From Miltoncostaea sp963771025 (lineage in GTDB: Bacteria; Actinomycetota; Thermoleophilia; Miltoncostaeales; Miltoncostaeaceae): a stretch of 64,000 nt of DNA. The notes under the pieces were generated by a model. The model was given only the letters and a program-made list of their open reading frames with translations, was not told the origin of the DNA and made no database searches. Location: NCBI GenBank assembly GCA_963771025.1, contig CAVYRL010000002.1, forward strand, positions 62,001-126,000. The letters are read 5' to 3'. This document shows, piece by piece, positions 16,400 through 24,234 of the stretch. Made by a program: the position numbers and the translations under genes. How positions within the stretch are numbered: position 1 is the stretch's first letter; each line of letters opens with the position of its first letter.

Positions 16400-17073
16400 G
16401 GGGCGCGCAGCCGGAAGCCCACACCGCGGACGGTCTCGATGCGCCCAGGATCGCCCAGCTTGCGGCGCAGCGACGAGATGTGGACGTCGATGGTCTTGGA
16501 GGGGCCGTACCAGCGCGTTCCCCAGACCACCTCGAGGATCCTGCGGCGATCCACCGCGGCGCCGGGGTCCTCGGCCAGCAGTTCCAGCAGCGCGAACTCC
16601 TTGGGTGTCAGATCGACGTCGCGCCCCGCGACGCGGACGCGGTGCTCCCGGCGGTCCACCTCCAGATCGGCGACCGACAGCACGGGGTCCGGTTCGGGCT
16701 CCGCCCCGCCCTCGGAGACGCGCCGCATGACAGCGTTGATCCGCGCCACCAGCTCGCGCATGCCGAAGGGCTTGACCACGTAGTCATCGGCTCCGAGCTC
16801 AAGGCCGACGACGCGGTCGATCTCCTCTCCCTTGGCGGTGACCATGATGATCGGCACCCGCGACCGCTCGCGCATCTGGCGCGCGACCGCATAACCGTCC
16901 ATGTCGGGCAGACGGAGATCGAGCAGCACCAGATCGGGCTCCGGCGCGGCCAGTGCCGCGCCGCCGTCGGCCGCGCGCTCCACCTCGAAGCCCTCGCGCC
17001 TCAGGCCCGCGACCAGCGGTTCCGCGATGCCATCGTCGTCCTCCACCACCAGCAGTTTCATGCCGTCGATCAT
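16396..17073 (-). CDS. OmpR/PhoB-family response regulator
   Basis: 225 residues from ATG 17073 (MIDGMKLLVVEDDDGIAEPL); ATG 17061 is an alternative and neither has a good ribosome site. Receiver with acidic cluster EDDD, phospho-acceptor in LVLLDLRLPDMDG, Thr in MVTAKGEE and Lys in YVVKPFGM, followed by a winged-helix domain (LTPKEFALLELLAEDPG, TIDVHISSLRRKLGDPGRIETVRGVGFRL). Transcribed with the HAMP kinase after it. Possible regulator of the neighbouring DUF2231 and ApbE units. Confidence 0.93.
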   Translation of the reverse strand: MIDGMKLLVVEDDDGIAEPLVAGLRREGFEVERAADGGAALAAPEPDLVLLDLRLPDMDGYAVARQMRERSRVPIIMVTAKGEEIDRVVGLELGADDYVVKPFGMRELVARINAVMRRVSEGGAEPEPDPVLSVADLEVDRREHRVRVAGRDVDLTPKEFALLELLAEDPGAAVDRRRILEVVWGTRWYGPSKTIDVHISSLRRKLGDPGRIETVRGVGFRLRAP

Positions 17074-17194
17074 GCCGCTCGCCGCCCCGCGACGACAGGT
17101 TCTGTCCGATCTTTTACCGATCCGTGGATATGTCCGGCACGTTTCGGACCAGAGAGGCTGCGGTGAGAGCGCGCCGTGCGGCACACTCGGCGGT

Positions 17195-17437
17195 ATGAAT
17201 CCGGGCGGAGGATGGGCACGGTGGCGGCGGAGGGCCGTCATCGCGATCGCGGTGGGCGCGATCGCCGCGGTGGCGGCGCTCGCCAACGTCGTCCTGCTCG
17301 GGAGCACCGGGCAGGAGAGCCGCCTCGGCCGGCTCAGCCCCGTCGCCGGCACGCTCACGACGCCCGCCGTGCCGGCGCCCGTCGCGCGGCACGACGGGGA
17401 GCGCGCGAGGGGGCCGGAGGCCGATCAGGACGACTGA
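17195..17437 (+). CDS. Small single-pass membrane protein, unknown
   Basis: 80 residues from ATG 17195, divergent from the OmpR-type regulator. A basic N-terminus (MNPGGGWARWRRR), one membrane helix (about 14-35, AVIAIAVGAIAAVAALANVVLL) and a Pro/charged tail. CACACT lies 7 nt before the ATG, close to the leaderless -10 seen elsewhere in the window. No family recognised; could be a membrane partner or a target of the adjacent two-component system. Confidence 0.5.
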   Translation: MNPGGGWARWRRRAVIAIAVGAIAAVAALANVVLLGSTGQESRLGRLSPVAGTLTTPAVPAPVARHDGERARGPEADQDD

Positions 17438-17591
17438 GCCGGCTCGGAGGGTCCTCTGGCGGGCCCCCGTCCTCGGTCACGCACTCCTCCAGGGCTGTCG
17501 GCGTCCCGCGGTGCGCCCGTCCGTACCGACGGGGCCGCTCTGCCGCGGGGTGGGGCGAAGGCATGCCCGTCCGTGGCCGGGCGGCGTGGCT

Positions 17592-18002
17592 CTACCGGAC
17601 GGTCAGGCGGTCGATCACCGCCGTCAGCTCCAGCACGCGGCGCGCCGCGCCGTGGACGTTGCGCAGGATCAGGGTGCGTCCGGTCTCCGAGAGCCCGTCG
17701 CTCACTCCGATCAGCGCGCGAATCCCCGTCGAGCCGAGAAACTCCAGATCGCCGCAGTCGAGCGTCACGTCGCCCCCGCAGTCGGCCGCCAAGGCCAGCA
17801 GTCGCGCCTCGAACGCATCCGCGCTCGCCAGGTCCAGCTCTCCAGCCAGCCGCACCTCGAGTTGCCCACCGTGGTCCACGATGCGACCGCGCAGAAGCCC
17901 GTCGGGGCCGAACGATTCGGGGTGGGGCACGACGTCTCCCGGAGTCAGCGGCGTGACGAGCGTCGCACCGTCTCCCTTTATGGCAGATCTCCCGCCGGGC
18001 AT
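17592..18002 (-). CDS. STAS-domain anti-sigma factor antagonist
   Basis: 136 residues from ATG 18002, or 112 from GTG 17930, which has GGGAGA 6 nt upstream and is an equally good start. The STAS fold is clear: GGQLEVRLAGELDLASADAFEARL, VTLDCGDLEFLGSTGIRALI, where the Ser in LGSTG is the usual phosphorylation site of SpoIIAA-type antagonists, and RTLILRNVHGAARRVLELT. Would release a sigma factor or partner when dephosphorylated; the SpoIIE-type phosphatase at 45770 is a possible, unlinked, counterpart. No anti-sigma kinase is adjacent. Confidence 0.85.
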   Translation of the reverse strand: MPGGRSAIKGDGATLVTPLTPGDVVPHPESFGPDGLLRGRIVDHGGQLEVRLAGELDLASADAFEARLLALAADCGGDVTLDCGDLEFLGSTGIRALIGVSDGLSETGRTLILRNVHGAARRVLELTAVIDRLTVR

Positions 18003-18129
18003 CCATGCCGGCAGGGGTTCGGCAGAGCTCTCGAGCACCGGTGATCGCAGGGGACCGGGAGGTCCTCGTCGGGCGCGGGATCGTGATTCGCGACGCGGAC
18101 CGTCACAATGGCGAGGAAGGAGGCACGCC

Positions 18130-18690
18130 ATGGCAAAGCTGATCTATTCCGTGATCACCTCGCTCGACGGCTACGTCGCCGATCGCGACGGCAACTTCGA
18201 CTGGGCCGCGCCCGACGAAGAGGTCCACGCGTTCGTCAACGAGCTCGAGCGGCCGATCGGCACCTATCTCTACGGGCGCCGCATGTACGAGGTGATGCTC
18301 TACTGGGAGACCGCGCCCACGACCGGCGACCTGCCGCCGGCCGCGCGCGACTTCGCGACGATCTGGCAGGCGGCCGACAAGGTCGTCTACTCCCGGACGC
18401 GGGAGACGGTCTCCAGCACGCGGACGCGGATCGAGCGTGACTTCGACCCCGAGGCCATCCGCCAGATGAAGGCCTTCGTCCGGCGCGACATCAGCGTCGG
18501 CGGCCCGGAGGTCGCCGCGAAGGCGCTCGCCGCCGGACTGGTGGACGAGATCCACGTGTTCGTCAACCCGGTCATCGTGGGGGGCGGCGCGCGATCCCTG
18601 CCGGACGACGTGTTCCTACGGCTCGAACTGCTGGACGAGCGCCGGTTCGGCAATGGCGTGGTGCACCTCCACTACCGGACCCGGGTCTGA
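18130..18690 (+). CDS. Dihydrofolate reductase-family protein (RibD C-terminal fold)
   Basis: 186 residues, start ATG 18130 with an excellent ribosome site (AAGGAGG, 18117-18123). Opens AKLIYSVITSLDGYVADRDGNFDW and has TYLYGRRMYEVMLYWE, DISVGGPEVAAKALAAGLVDEIHVFVNPVIVGGG, the NADPH-binding pattern of the RibD-C/DHFR superfamily (YyaP/YwjB type). Members reduce pterin- or flavin-precursor-like substrates, but those of this stand-alone kind mostly have no known reaction. Its TGA overlaps the CTG that seems to start the next small gene. Confidence 0.88.
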   Translation: MAKLIYSVITSLDGYVADRDGNFDWAAPDEEVHAFVNELERPIGTYLYGRRMYEVMLYWETAPTTGDLPPAARDFATIWQAADKVVYSRTRETVSSTRTRIERDFDPEAIRQMKAFVRRDISVGGPEVAAKALAAGLVDEIHVFVNPVIVGGGARSLPDDVFLRLELLDERRFGNGVVHLHYRTRV

Positions 18691-18905
18691 CCGGCCCTGG
18701 GCCACCGGCCCCGTTCGCGGGCCTCTGCGGCCGCTGCGTCCATCAGGAACTGGTCGGGACGCGCCGCTCCGTGTTCAGCCTGTGCCTGCTCAGCCGCGAC
18801 GACCCGCGCTACCCGCGGTACCCACCTCTGCCGGTGGGCGCGTGCGGCGGGTTCGCGCCGCGCGGGCCCGCCTCCCCCGTCGAGGAGGCGGGCACGGATG
18901 GCTAG
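18687..18905 (+). CDS. Cys-rich miniprotein with apparent CTG start
   Basis: 72 codons, frame of CTG 18687 (CTGA overlap with the preceding stop) to TAG 18903-18905. The body reads LCGRCVHQ, TRRSVFSLCLLSRDDPRYPRY, PPLPVGACGGF: a C-x-x-C, a lone Cys, the D-P-R-Y-P-x-Y-P-x-L-P-V block and a final Cys. I recognise this layout from small conserved, uncharacterised bacterial proteins likely to bind zinc or iron. No ATG, GTG or TTG exists in the frame upstream, so it starts at CTG or has lost its start. Its stop overlaps the end of dhaK, which runs the other way. Confidence 0.55.
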   Translation: MTGPGPPAPFAGLCGRCVHQELVGTRRSVFSLCLLSRDDPRYPRYPPLPVGACGGFAPRGPASPVEEAGTDG

Positions 18906-19897
18906 AAGGTGCGGATCGCGATCTCCGCCGGCGCCTCGAGCAGCGCCGAGAGCTCGGGGTCCAGCTTGACCAGCGTCAGCGACGCGCCGGCCATGTCCAG
19001 CGAGGTGCAGTACTCGCCGACGTAGTTGCGCGCGACGTTGATGCCGCGGGCCGCGAGCTGCTCGTGGGCGCGTCCGTAGAGGATGTAGAGCTCGCTGATC
19101 GGGGTCCCGCCCAGGCCGTTGATCATCAGGGCGACGTTGTCCCCCTTGGAGAACGGCAGATCGGAGGCGGTGGCCTCGAGGAGCTCGTCGACGATGGCGT
19201 TCGCGCCGGCCAGCTTCTCGCGGCGCCGTCCGGGCTCGCCGTGGATGCCGACGCCCATCTCCATCTCGTCGTCGCCGAGGTCGAAGAGGGGGGAGCCCTT
19301 GGAGGGCGGCGTGCACGACGTGAGCGCCATGCCCATGGTCCGCGTGACCGCGTTGACACGCTCGCCGAGGGTGACCAGCGCGTCGAGGTCGGCTCCCTGC
19401 TCCGCCGCGGCGCCGACCGCCTTGATGACGAAGAAGTTGCCCGCCACCCCGCGGCGACCGACCGTGAATGTCGAGTCCTTCACCGCCACGTCGTCGTCCA
19501 CGATCACCGTCTTGATGTTGACGCCCTCGGCCTCGGCCATCTCACGACCCATGTCGAAGGCCATGCGATCGCCGGTGTAGTTGTTGATGATGTGGAGCAC
19601 GCCCTTCGACGAGTTGAGCAGCTTGCTCGTCTCGAGCACGTAGTCCATCGGCGGGGCGGCGAACACGTCGCCCGGACACGCCGCGTCGAGCATCCCCGTG
19701 CCGACAGCCATCACATGGGCCGGTTCGTGACCCGAGCCTGAGCCCTGGATGATCGACACCTTGTCGTCGCGCGGCGCATCCGCGCGCATGATCAGGTTGT
19801 ACTCGGGCACGTACCTCAGCGTGTCGGGGTTCGCCAGGGCGATGCCCTGAAGCATCTCCGGGACGAAGTCCTTGGGGTCGTTGACGAACTTCTTCAT
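18902..19897 (-). CDS. dhaK: Dihydroxyacetone kinase, DhaK subunit
   Basis: 331 residues, ATG 19897 with GGGTGG upstream. Binds dihydroxyacetone (or a related ketose) covalently through the His in MGVGIHGEPG; other family blocks are GSGSGHEPAHVMAVGTGMLDAACPG, IINNYTGDRMAFDM and NGLGGTPISELYILYG. Works with DhaL, encoded just upstream. No PTS-type DhaM is in the window, so the phosphate donor is unclear: ATP-using split kinases of this family act on dihydroxyacetone or on erythrulose. Last gene of the aldolase-HAD-dhaL-dhaK unit. Confidence 0.93.
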   Translation of the reverse strand: MKKFVNDPKDFVPEMLQGIALANPDTLRYVPEYNLIMRADAPRDDKVSIIQGSGSGHEPAHVMAVGTGMLDAACPGDVFAAPPMDYVLETSKLLNSSKGVLHIINNYTGDRMAFDMGREMAEAEGVNIKTVIVDDDVAVKDSTFTVGRRGVAGNFFVIKAVGAAAEQGADLDALVTLGERVNAVTRTMGMALTSCTPPSKGSPLFDLGDDEMEMGVGIHGEPGRRREKLAGANAIVDELLEATASDLPFSKGDNVALMINGLGGTPISELYILYGRAHEQLAARGINVARNYVGEYCTSLDMAGASLTLVKLDPELSALLEAPAEIAIRTF

Positions 19898-19942
19898 GAC
19901 GCCACCCTTTTCTGCGTGATCGACTGGTGCCCGGCCCGGGCG

Positions 19943-20614
19943 TCAGGCCGCGGGCCACGCCTGTGAGACCTGCTCGAACATGACCGCGACGCCGACCGCT
20001 CCGGCGTCTGGGCTGCCGATGCTGCGCTCGCCCGTGTAGGAGGCGCGCCCACGCTTGGCGAGCATGGTGCTGGTGGCGTCCGCCGCCACCCGGGCCGCCT
20101 CCGCCGCGTGCGCGAGGGCCTCGCCCGGGGCGTCGCCCGCCGCCAGGCGGGCCTCGAGGACGTCCGTGGCCGGCACCAGCGCGTCGAGAAGGGTCTTGTC
20201 GCCCACGTCCGACTGCCCGCGCTGCTTGACGCCCTCGATGCCCGCTCGAAGCATGGCGACCACCTCCGGCACGCCGATCGAGGCGGCGCCGTTCACCGCG
20301 ACGGCAGCGCGCAGGAAGGCCGTGCCCCACAGCGGGCCGGAGGTTCCTCCGATGCGGCTGGTGATGGTCATGGCGACCTTCTTGAGGAAGGTTGACGCGT
20401 CGGCGCGATCGAAGGAGTCCCAGTCGGTGATGACGATCTCGAAGCCGCGCGCCAGCGAATAGCCGAAGTCCCCGTCGCCCACGACGGAGTCCAGCTCGCT
20501 GAAGTGGACCTCGTTGTCGACGGCCGTCTGGGCCACCGTGCGCACCACCATCTCGACCTGCTCGAAGCCCCCCTGATCCATCGCCGCCTCCCCCATCGCG
20601 TCGGTCGGTCGCAT
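19943..20614 (-). CDS. dhaL: Dihydroxyacetone kinase, DhaL subunit
   Basis: 223 residues. Nucleotide-binding all-helical subunit with the Mg-coordinating Asp cluster VVGDGDFGYSLARG, then SRIGGTSGPLWGTAFLRAA, SDVGDKTLLDALVPA and the C-terminal ASYTGERSIGSPDAGAVG, matching DhaL and the ATP-binding half of DAK kinases. The third Asp of the usual G-D-G-D-x-G is present; the Thr/Asn that normally follow are Tyr/Ser. Start ATG 20614 sits 1 bp after the HAD stop; ATG 20596 and ATG 20581 are possible internal starts. Confidence 0.92.
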   Translation of the reverse strand: MRPTDAMGEAAMDQGGFEQVEMVVRTVAQTAVDNEVHFSELDSVVGDGDFGYSLARGFEIVITDWDSFDRADASTFLKKVAMTITSRIGGTSGPLWGTAFLRAAVAVNGAASIGVPEVVAMLRAGIEGVKQRGQSDVGDKTLLDALVPATDVLEARLAAGDAPGEALAHAAEAARVAADATSTMLAKRGRASYTGERSIGSPDAGAVGVAVMFEQVSQAWPAA

Positions 20615-20615
20615 G

Positions 20616-21389
20616 TCAGTCCCCGAGGCACTTCTCGAGGTCGCGCAGGGTCACCCAGGCGTCCGGCGCTGCGCGGCTGCGGTTGGCGATCACGCGCGTC
20701 CGCTCGCCGCCCGGGTCGCCCAGCGAGCTGACCACGAGGGTCGCTTCGGCGAAGTCCTCGTCGGCGGTGTAGCCGTTGACCGTCACCACGCAGCGCAGGC
20801 CCGCGGCGGTTGCGGCCTCCAGGCCGTTGCGCGAGTCCTCGATCACGAGGGCGTCGGAGCGGTCGACGCCGAGCGCAACGACGGCGAGCTCGTAGATGTC
20901 GGGCGCCGGTTTCTTGCGTGGCACGATGTCGCCCGCAAGCACCGCGGCGAAGCGGCGCGCGTCCTCTTCGCCGGCGACGTGGTCGAGTACCGCCCGGACC
21001 GAGGGCTCGGCGGAGGTCGAGGCCACCGCGAGCGCCCACCCCGCGTCAAGGGCCTCGCCGATGATGCGGGCGATGCCCGGTCGCGCCGGGAGGGCGCCCC
21101 TCGCGACCATCTCGGTGTAGAGCGCGGTCTTGCGGGCGTGCCAGGCCGCGATCAGCGCGCTCTGCGCGTCGGCGTCGCGCGGCAGCCCGGCCTCCTCCAC
21201 GAGCGCGTCCGTGAAGAGGCTGGCCATCCGCTCCTTGCCACCGCCGATCTTCAGCTTCTGCGCGTAGTCGTCCTCCGACCAGCGCACCGGCACTCCGAAC
21301 TCGGCGAACGTCTGGTTGAACGCCGGGAGGTGGCCGTCGCGCTCCGTGTCGGCGAGCACCCCGTCGCAGTCGAAGATCAGCGCCCTCAC
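20616..21389 (-). CDS. HAD-superfamily sugar-phosphate phosphatase/mutase (CbbY-like)
   Basis: 257 residues from GTG 21389, overlapping the aldolase TGA (GTGA). HAD motifs: I in FDCDGVLADTE, II in ASTSAEPS, III Lys in VPRKKPAPDIYELA, IV in VIEDSRNGLEA. The cap region with GGGKERMASLFTDALVEEAG resembles CbbY and beta-phosphoglucomutase relatives; the second Asp of motif I is replaced at D+2 by the usual D-C-D, so it is catalytically competent. In this operon it probably removes phosphate from a ketose (bis)phosphate; substrate is inference. Confidence 0.87.
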   Translation of the reverse strand: MRALIFDCDGVLADTERDGHLPAFNQTFAEFGVPVRWSEDDYAQKLKIGGGKERMASLFTDALVEEAGLPRDADAQSALIAAWHARKTALYTEMVARGALPARPGIARIIGEALDAGWALAVASTSAEPSVRAVLDHVAGEEDARRFAAVLAGDIVPRKKPAPDIYELAVVALGVDRSDALVIEDSRNGLEAATAAGLRCVVTVNGYTADEDFAEATLVVSSLGDPGGERTRVIANRSRAAPDAWVTLRDLEKCLGD

Positions 21390-22240
21390 CAGGCCCGGTC
21401 CGCGCTTCCGAACATCCGCAGGTGCCGCTCCGCCATCTCCTTCACCGCGGCACGCTGCGCGCGGAAGAGGGAGGGCGGATCGTTCTTGCCCGGGTTCGCC
21501 GCGAGGAAGGCCCGTGTGGAATCGAGGTAGGTCACCTTGACCGCGGTCGAGATGTTGACCTTGGCGCAGCCGCGCGCGATCAGATCCTTGAACGCGTCCT
21601 CGGTCAGGCCGGTGCCGCCGTGCAGGACCATGGGCACGGGCACGCGGGCGACCAGGTCGCTCACACGCTGGGGCGTCAGCACCGGCTCCGTGGTGTAGAC
21701 GCCATGCGCGGTGCCGATCGCGGGCGCGAAGCAGTCGACGCCGGTGGCCTCGAGGAACGCAACCGCGTCCTCGATCGGGAACACCTCGCCCTGCTCGTCC
21801 GAGCCGACGCCGTCCTCGACGCCGCGGACGCCCTCGATCTCGCCCTCGACGTGGGCACCGTGCCGGCGTGCCTCGGCCACCACCTCGATCGTCTGGCGCG
21901 TGTTCTCCTCCAGCGACAGCGACGAGGCGTCGAACAGCACCGAGTTCCATCCCGCCTCGAGGCATGTGGTGATCACCTCACGCTCCGGGCAGTGGTCGAG
22001 GTGCAGCGTCACCGGCACCGACGCGGGTTCGGCCATCGCGCGGAACATCGTCACGAGCACGTCGGAGCCGATCGAGCGGACCGTCTTGACCGAGGTCTGG
22101 ACGATCAGCGGGGAGCGCACCTCCTCGGCCGCTGAGATCACCGCCTCGAGCGTGAGGTCGTTGACCACGTTGAAGGCGGCCACGCCGTAGCGCTCCGCGA
22201 AGGCGCGGTCGAGGATCTCCTTCAGCGGCGCGATGGACAA
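21386..22240 (-). CDS. Class II (zinc) ketose-bisphosphate aldolase
   Basis: 284 residues from TTG 22240, which has GGGGAGG just upstream and reads (M)SIAPLKEILDRAFAERYGVAAFNV; no ATG or GTG serves better. Zinc and substrate blocks of the FbaA/KbaY/GatY family: TLHLDHCPE, VEGEIEGVRGVED, PAIGTAHGVYTTEP, MVLHGGTGL and KVNISTAVKVTY. Cleaves or makes ketose 1,6-bisphosphates with dihydroxyacetone phosphate as one product; tagatose, fructose or a rarer bisphosphate are all possible. Heads the unit with HAD, DhaL and DhaK. Confidence 0.9.
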   Translation of the reverse strand: MSIAPLKEILDRAFAERYGVAAFNVVNDLTLEAVISAAEEVRSPLIVQTSVKTVRSIGSDVLVTMFRAMAEPASVPVTLHLDHCPEREVITTCLEAGWNSVLFDASSLSLEENTRQTIEVVAEARRHGAHVEGEIEGVRGVEDGVGSDEQGEVFPIEDAVAFLEATGVDCFAPAIGTAHGVYTTEPVLTPQRVSDLVARVPVPMVLHGGTGLTEDAFKDLIARGCAKVNISTAVKVTYLDSTRAFLAANPGKNDPPSLFRAQRAAVKEMAERHLRMFGSADRAW

Positions 22241-22293
22241 CGGACCTCCCCGGCGCTCGGGAACCGGGTTCAGAGGGTAGGACCGGGAACGGC

Positions 22294-22328
22294 GCACGGC
22301 ATCGGGGGCATCCCCCGTCCGGCCGTGC
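22294..22328 (-). terminator. Nested GC hairpin after the NarL regulator
   Basis: GCACGGC (22294-22300) pairs with GCCGTGC (22322-22328), and inside CGGGGG pairs with CCCCCG around CAT. It follows the regulator stop (22338) on the minus strand and precedes the aldolase start. No U tract, so a terminator or RNA-processing stem. Confidence 0.5.
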
Positions 22329-22337
22329 GGGGTGTCA

Positions 22338-22949
22338 CTACCGCAGGCTGTGCTCCCGCGCGCGCAGGGCGGCCTCGGTGCGGTTGTGCGCGCCGGTCTT
22401 GCGCAGGATCGCGCCGACGTGCTTCTCCACGGTCTTGACGGAGATCGAGAGGGCGTCCGCGATCTGACGGTCGGGCAGGGCGCGCTCGAGAAGGTTGAGC
22501 ACCTCCTGCTCGCGGTCCGACAGGCCCGTTGCGCCGTTGAAGTGCGCGTGCAACCGATCCACGGCGCCCTCCGAGAGAAGGGCGCCGCCGTGCGCCGCGG
22601 CAAGCACCGCCCGGGCCAGCTCCGCACCCGAGGCGTCCTTGCCGAGGTAGCCACGAGCGCCGGCCCGGAGGGCGGCGGCCACGAGCTCGTCGTGGTCGAA
22701 CGCGGTGAGCGCCACGATCGCCGCCGCGGGGTCCTCGTCGCGTATCGCGGCGATGGCCTCGACGCCGTCCCCGTCGGGCATGCGCAGGTCCATCAGCGCG
22801 ACGTCGGGGCGCAGCGCCCGCCACAGCACCAGGGCCTGGCGCCCGGAGCCGGCGTGGCCGACCACCTCGATCGACGGCTCGGCGTCGCCCAGCAGGCGCG
22901 CGATGCCGATCCGCACCGCCTCGTGGTCGTCCACCAGCAGCAGCCGCAC
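22338..22949 (-). CDS. NarL/LuxR-family response regulator (kinase reads into it after frame repair)
   Basis: Receiver (LLLVDDHEAV, phospho-acceptor in VALMDLRMPDGDG, Lys in GYLGKDASG) plus LuxR helix-turn-helix (LSDREQEVLNLLERALPDRQIADAL, SVKTVEKHVGAILRKTG). Start set at GTG 22949, about 203 residues; no ribosome site is evident. The same frame is open up to 23024, where it encodes GTRVRAHLPLATDAP, which is plainly the end of the upstream kinase. So either the two are one fused polypeptide split by a 1-nt error at the C run 23013-23017, or the kinase has lost its own ending. See the kinase entry. Confidence 0.85.
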   Translation of the reverse strand: MRLLLVDDHEAVRIGIARLLGDAEPSIEVVGHAGSGRQALVLWRALRPDVALMDLRMPDGDGVEAIAAIRDEDPAAAIVALTAFDHDELVAAALRAGARGYLGKDASGAELARAVLAAAHGGALLSEGAVDRLHAHFNGATGLSDREQEVLNLLERALPDRQIADALSISVKTVEKHVGAILRKTGAHNRTEAALRAREHSLR

Positions 22950-23012
22950 CCGGGCGGCCACCGCGTCGTGCGGCGCGTCGGTCGCCAGCGGCAGATGGGC
23001 GCGTACGCGGGT

Positions 23013-24153
23013 CCCCCAGCCCACGGTCGAGTTCGACCTCCAGGGTGCCGCCGAGCAGGGCCGCCCGCTCGGCCATCCCCCGCAGGCCGATGCCGTGGAG
23101 CGCGTCGGAGCGCTCCACGGCGGCCTGATCGAAGCCGGCCCCGTCGTCCTGCACCAGCAGGCTGACGCCGACGGGGGAGTAGACGACCCCGATCCGCACG
23201 GATCGGGCGTCGGCGTGGTGCAGCGCGTTGGTCAGGGCCTCCTGAGCGATGCGGAAGAGGGAGTGGGCCACGTCGGGCGGCAGCGGCATCGCTTCGCCCG
23301 CGACCACCAGCCGGACGTCGGCGGCTCCCGTCCGGTTGGCCCAGGCGAGCTCGAGGTCGAGAGCCTCCTCGAGCGACCGGCCCTCCAGCGGCGAGGGCGC
23401 GAGGCCGAGCACGCTGCGCCGCATCTCCTCGAGCACGAACCGCGCCGCCGCGCCGGCCTCGCCCACCGCCGGCGCGAGATCCTCGGGCCGGCCGGTCTCG
23501 AGGGCGGCCTCGGCCGAGCGCAGGTTGAGCAGCACCGACACCAGGCCCTTGGCGACCGTGTCGTGCACCTCGCGGGCCATCCGGTTGCGCTCTTCGGCGG
23601 CGGCCTCGGCCCGTGCGTTGACCTCTGCCGACTCGTGCAGGCGCGCGTAGGTGATCGCCAGCGCGGCGTGCTTGGCGAACAGCTCCAGCAGGCTCGCGTC
23701 CTCGGGGCTGAAAACCCTCTGGGGATCGCGGCTGAACACGACGCAGGAGCCGATGATGGTGGTGCGCCACCAGATCGGCACGCCGATCACGCCCCGCAGC
23801 GAGGCCCGATCGGCCTCCGGTACGTGGCCGCCCGGCACCATCGAGTAGTCGCTGAAGATCATGGAGCCGCGACGGGCCACGACGGCGCCCGTGACGCCCT
23901 CGGTCAGGGGGAACACCCTCCCCGATTGGCAGGCGACCCCGATGTCGGCCTCCTTGCGGTACTCCCCGGCGAGCTCGTCGACCAGGGAGATCGAGCCGGC
24001 GTCACCGTTCAGCAGCCGGATCGACCGATCCAGGATGCGCTCCAGCAGCGGGCCCAGGGAGAGCTCGGCGCCCAGGTCCTCGACCACGGCCACCAGCGCG
24101 GCCGAGCGCTCGCGCTCGACAGTCGCTGACGTCCGGGAGGGGCTGAGGTCCAC
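23013..24153 (-). CDS. GAF sensor histidine kinase, frameshifted at its 3' end
   Basis: Cytoplasmic HisKA_3 kinase beginning at GTG 24153 (no ribosome site). GAF domain about residues 20-170, phospho-acceptor His197 in REVHDTVAKGLVSVLL, HATPase about 285-375 with EALTNALHHA and QDDGAGFDQ. Near 23015 the frame reads EVELDRGLGDPRTRP where the family ends G-x-G-T-R-V; removing one base of the G5 run (C5 on the plus strand, 23013-23017) gives RGLGTRVRAHLPLATD and then runs without a stop into the response regulator. As written the frame goes on out of register to a stop at 22270. Hybrid kinase-NarL fusion or assembly error are the two readings. Confidence 0.8.
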
Positions 24154-24234
24154 GGAGCGGGGCTCGTCGCGATCGTTGCCGGGTCACACAACTGTACGGC
24201 GAGGCGGGGCGGCCGGACAAGCGCGCGCGGCGCG

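Noticed and set aside
17435..17444. GAGCCGGCTC palindrome near the end of the small TM gene as a terminator
   Set aside because: No loop and only 10 bp; a stem cannot form without losing most pairs.
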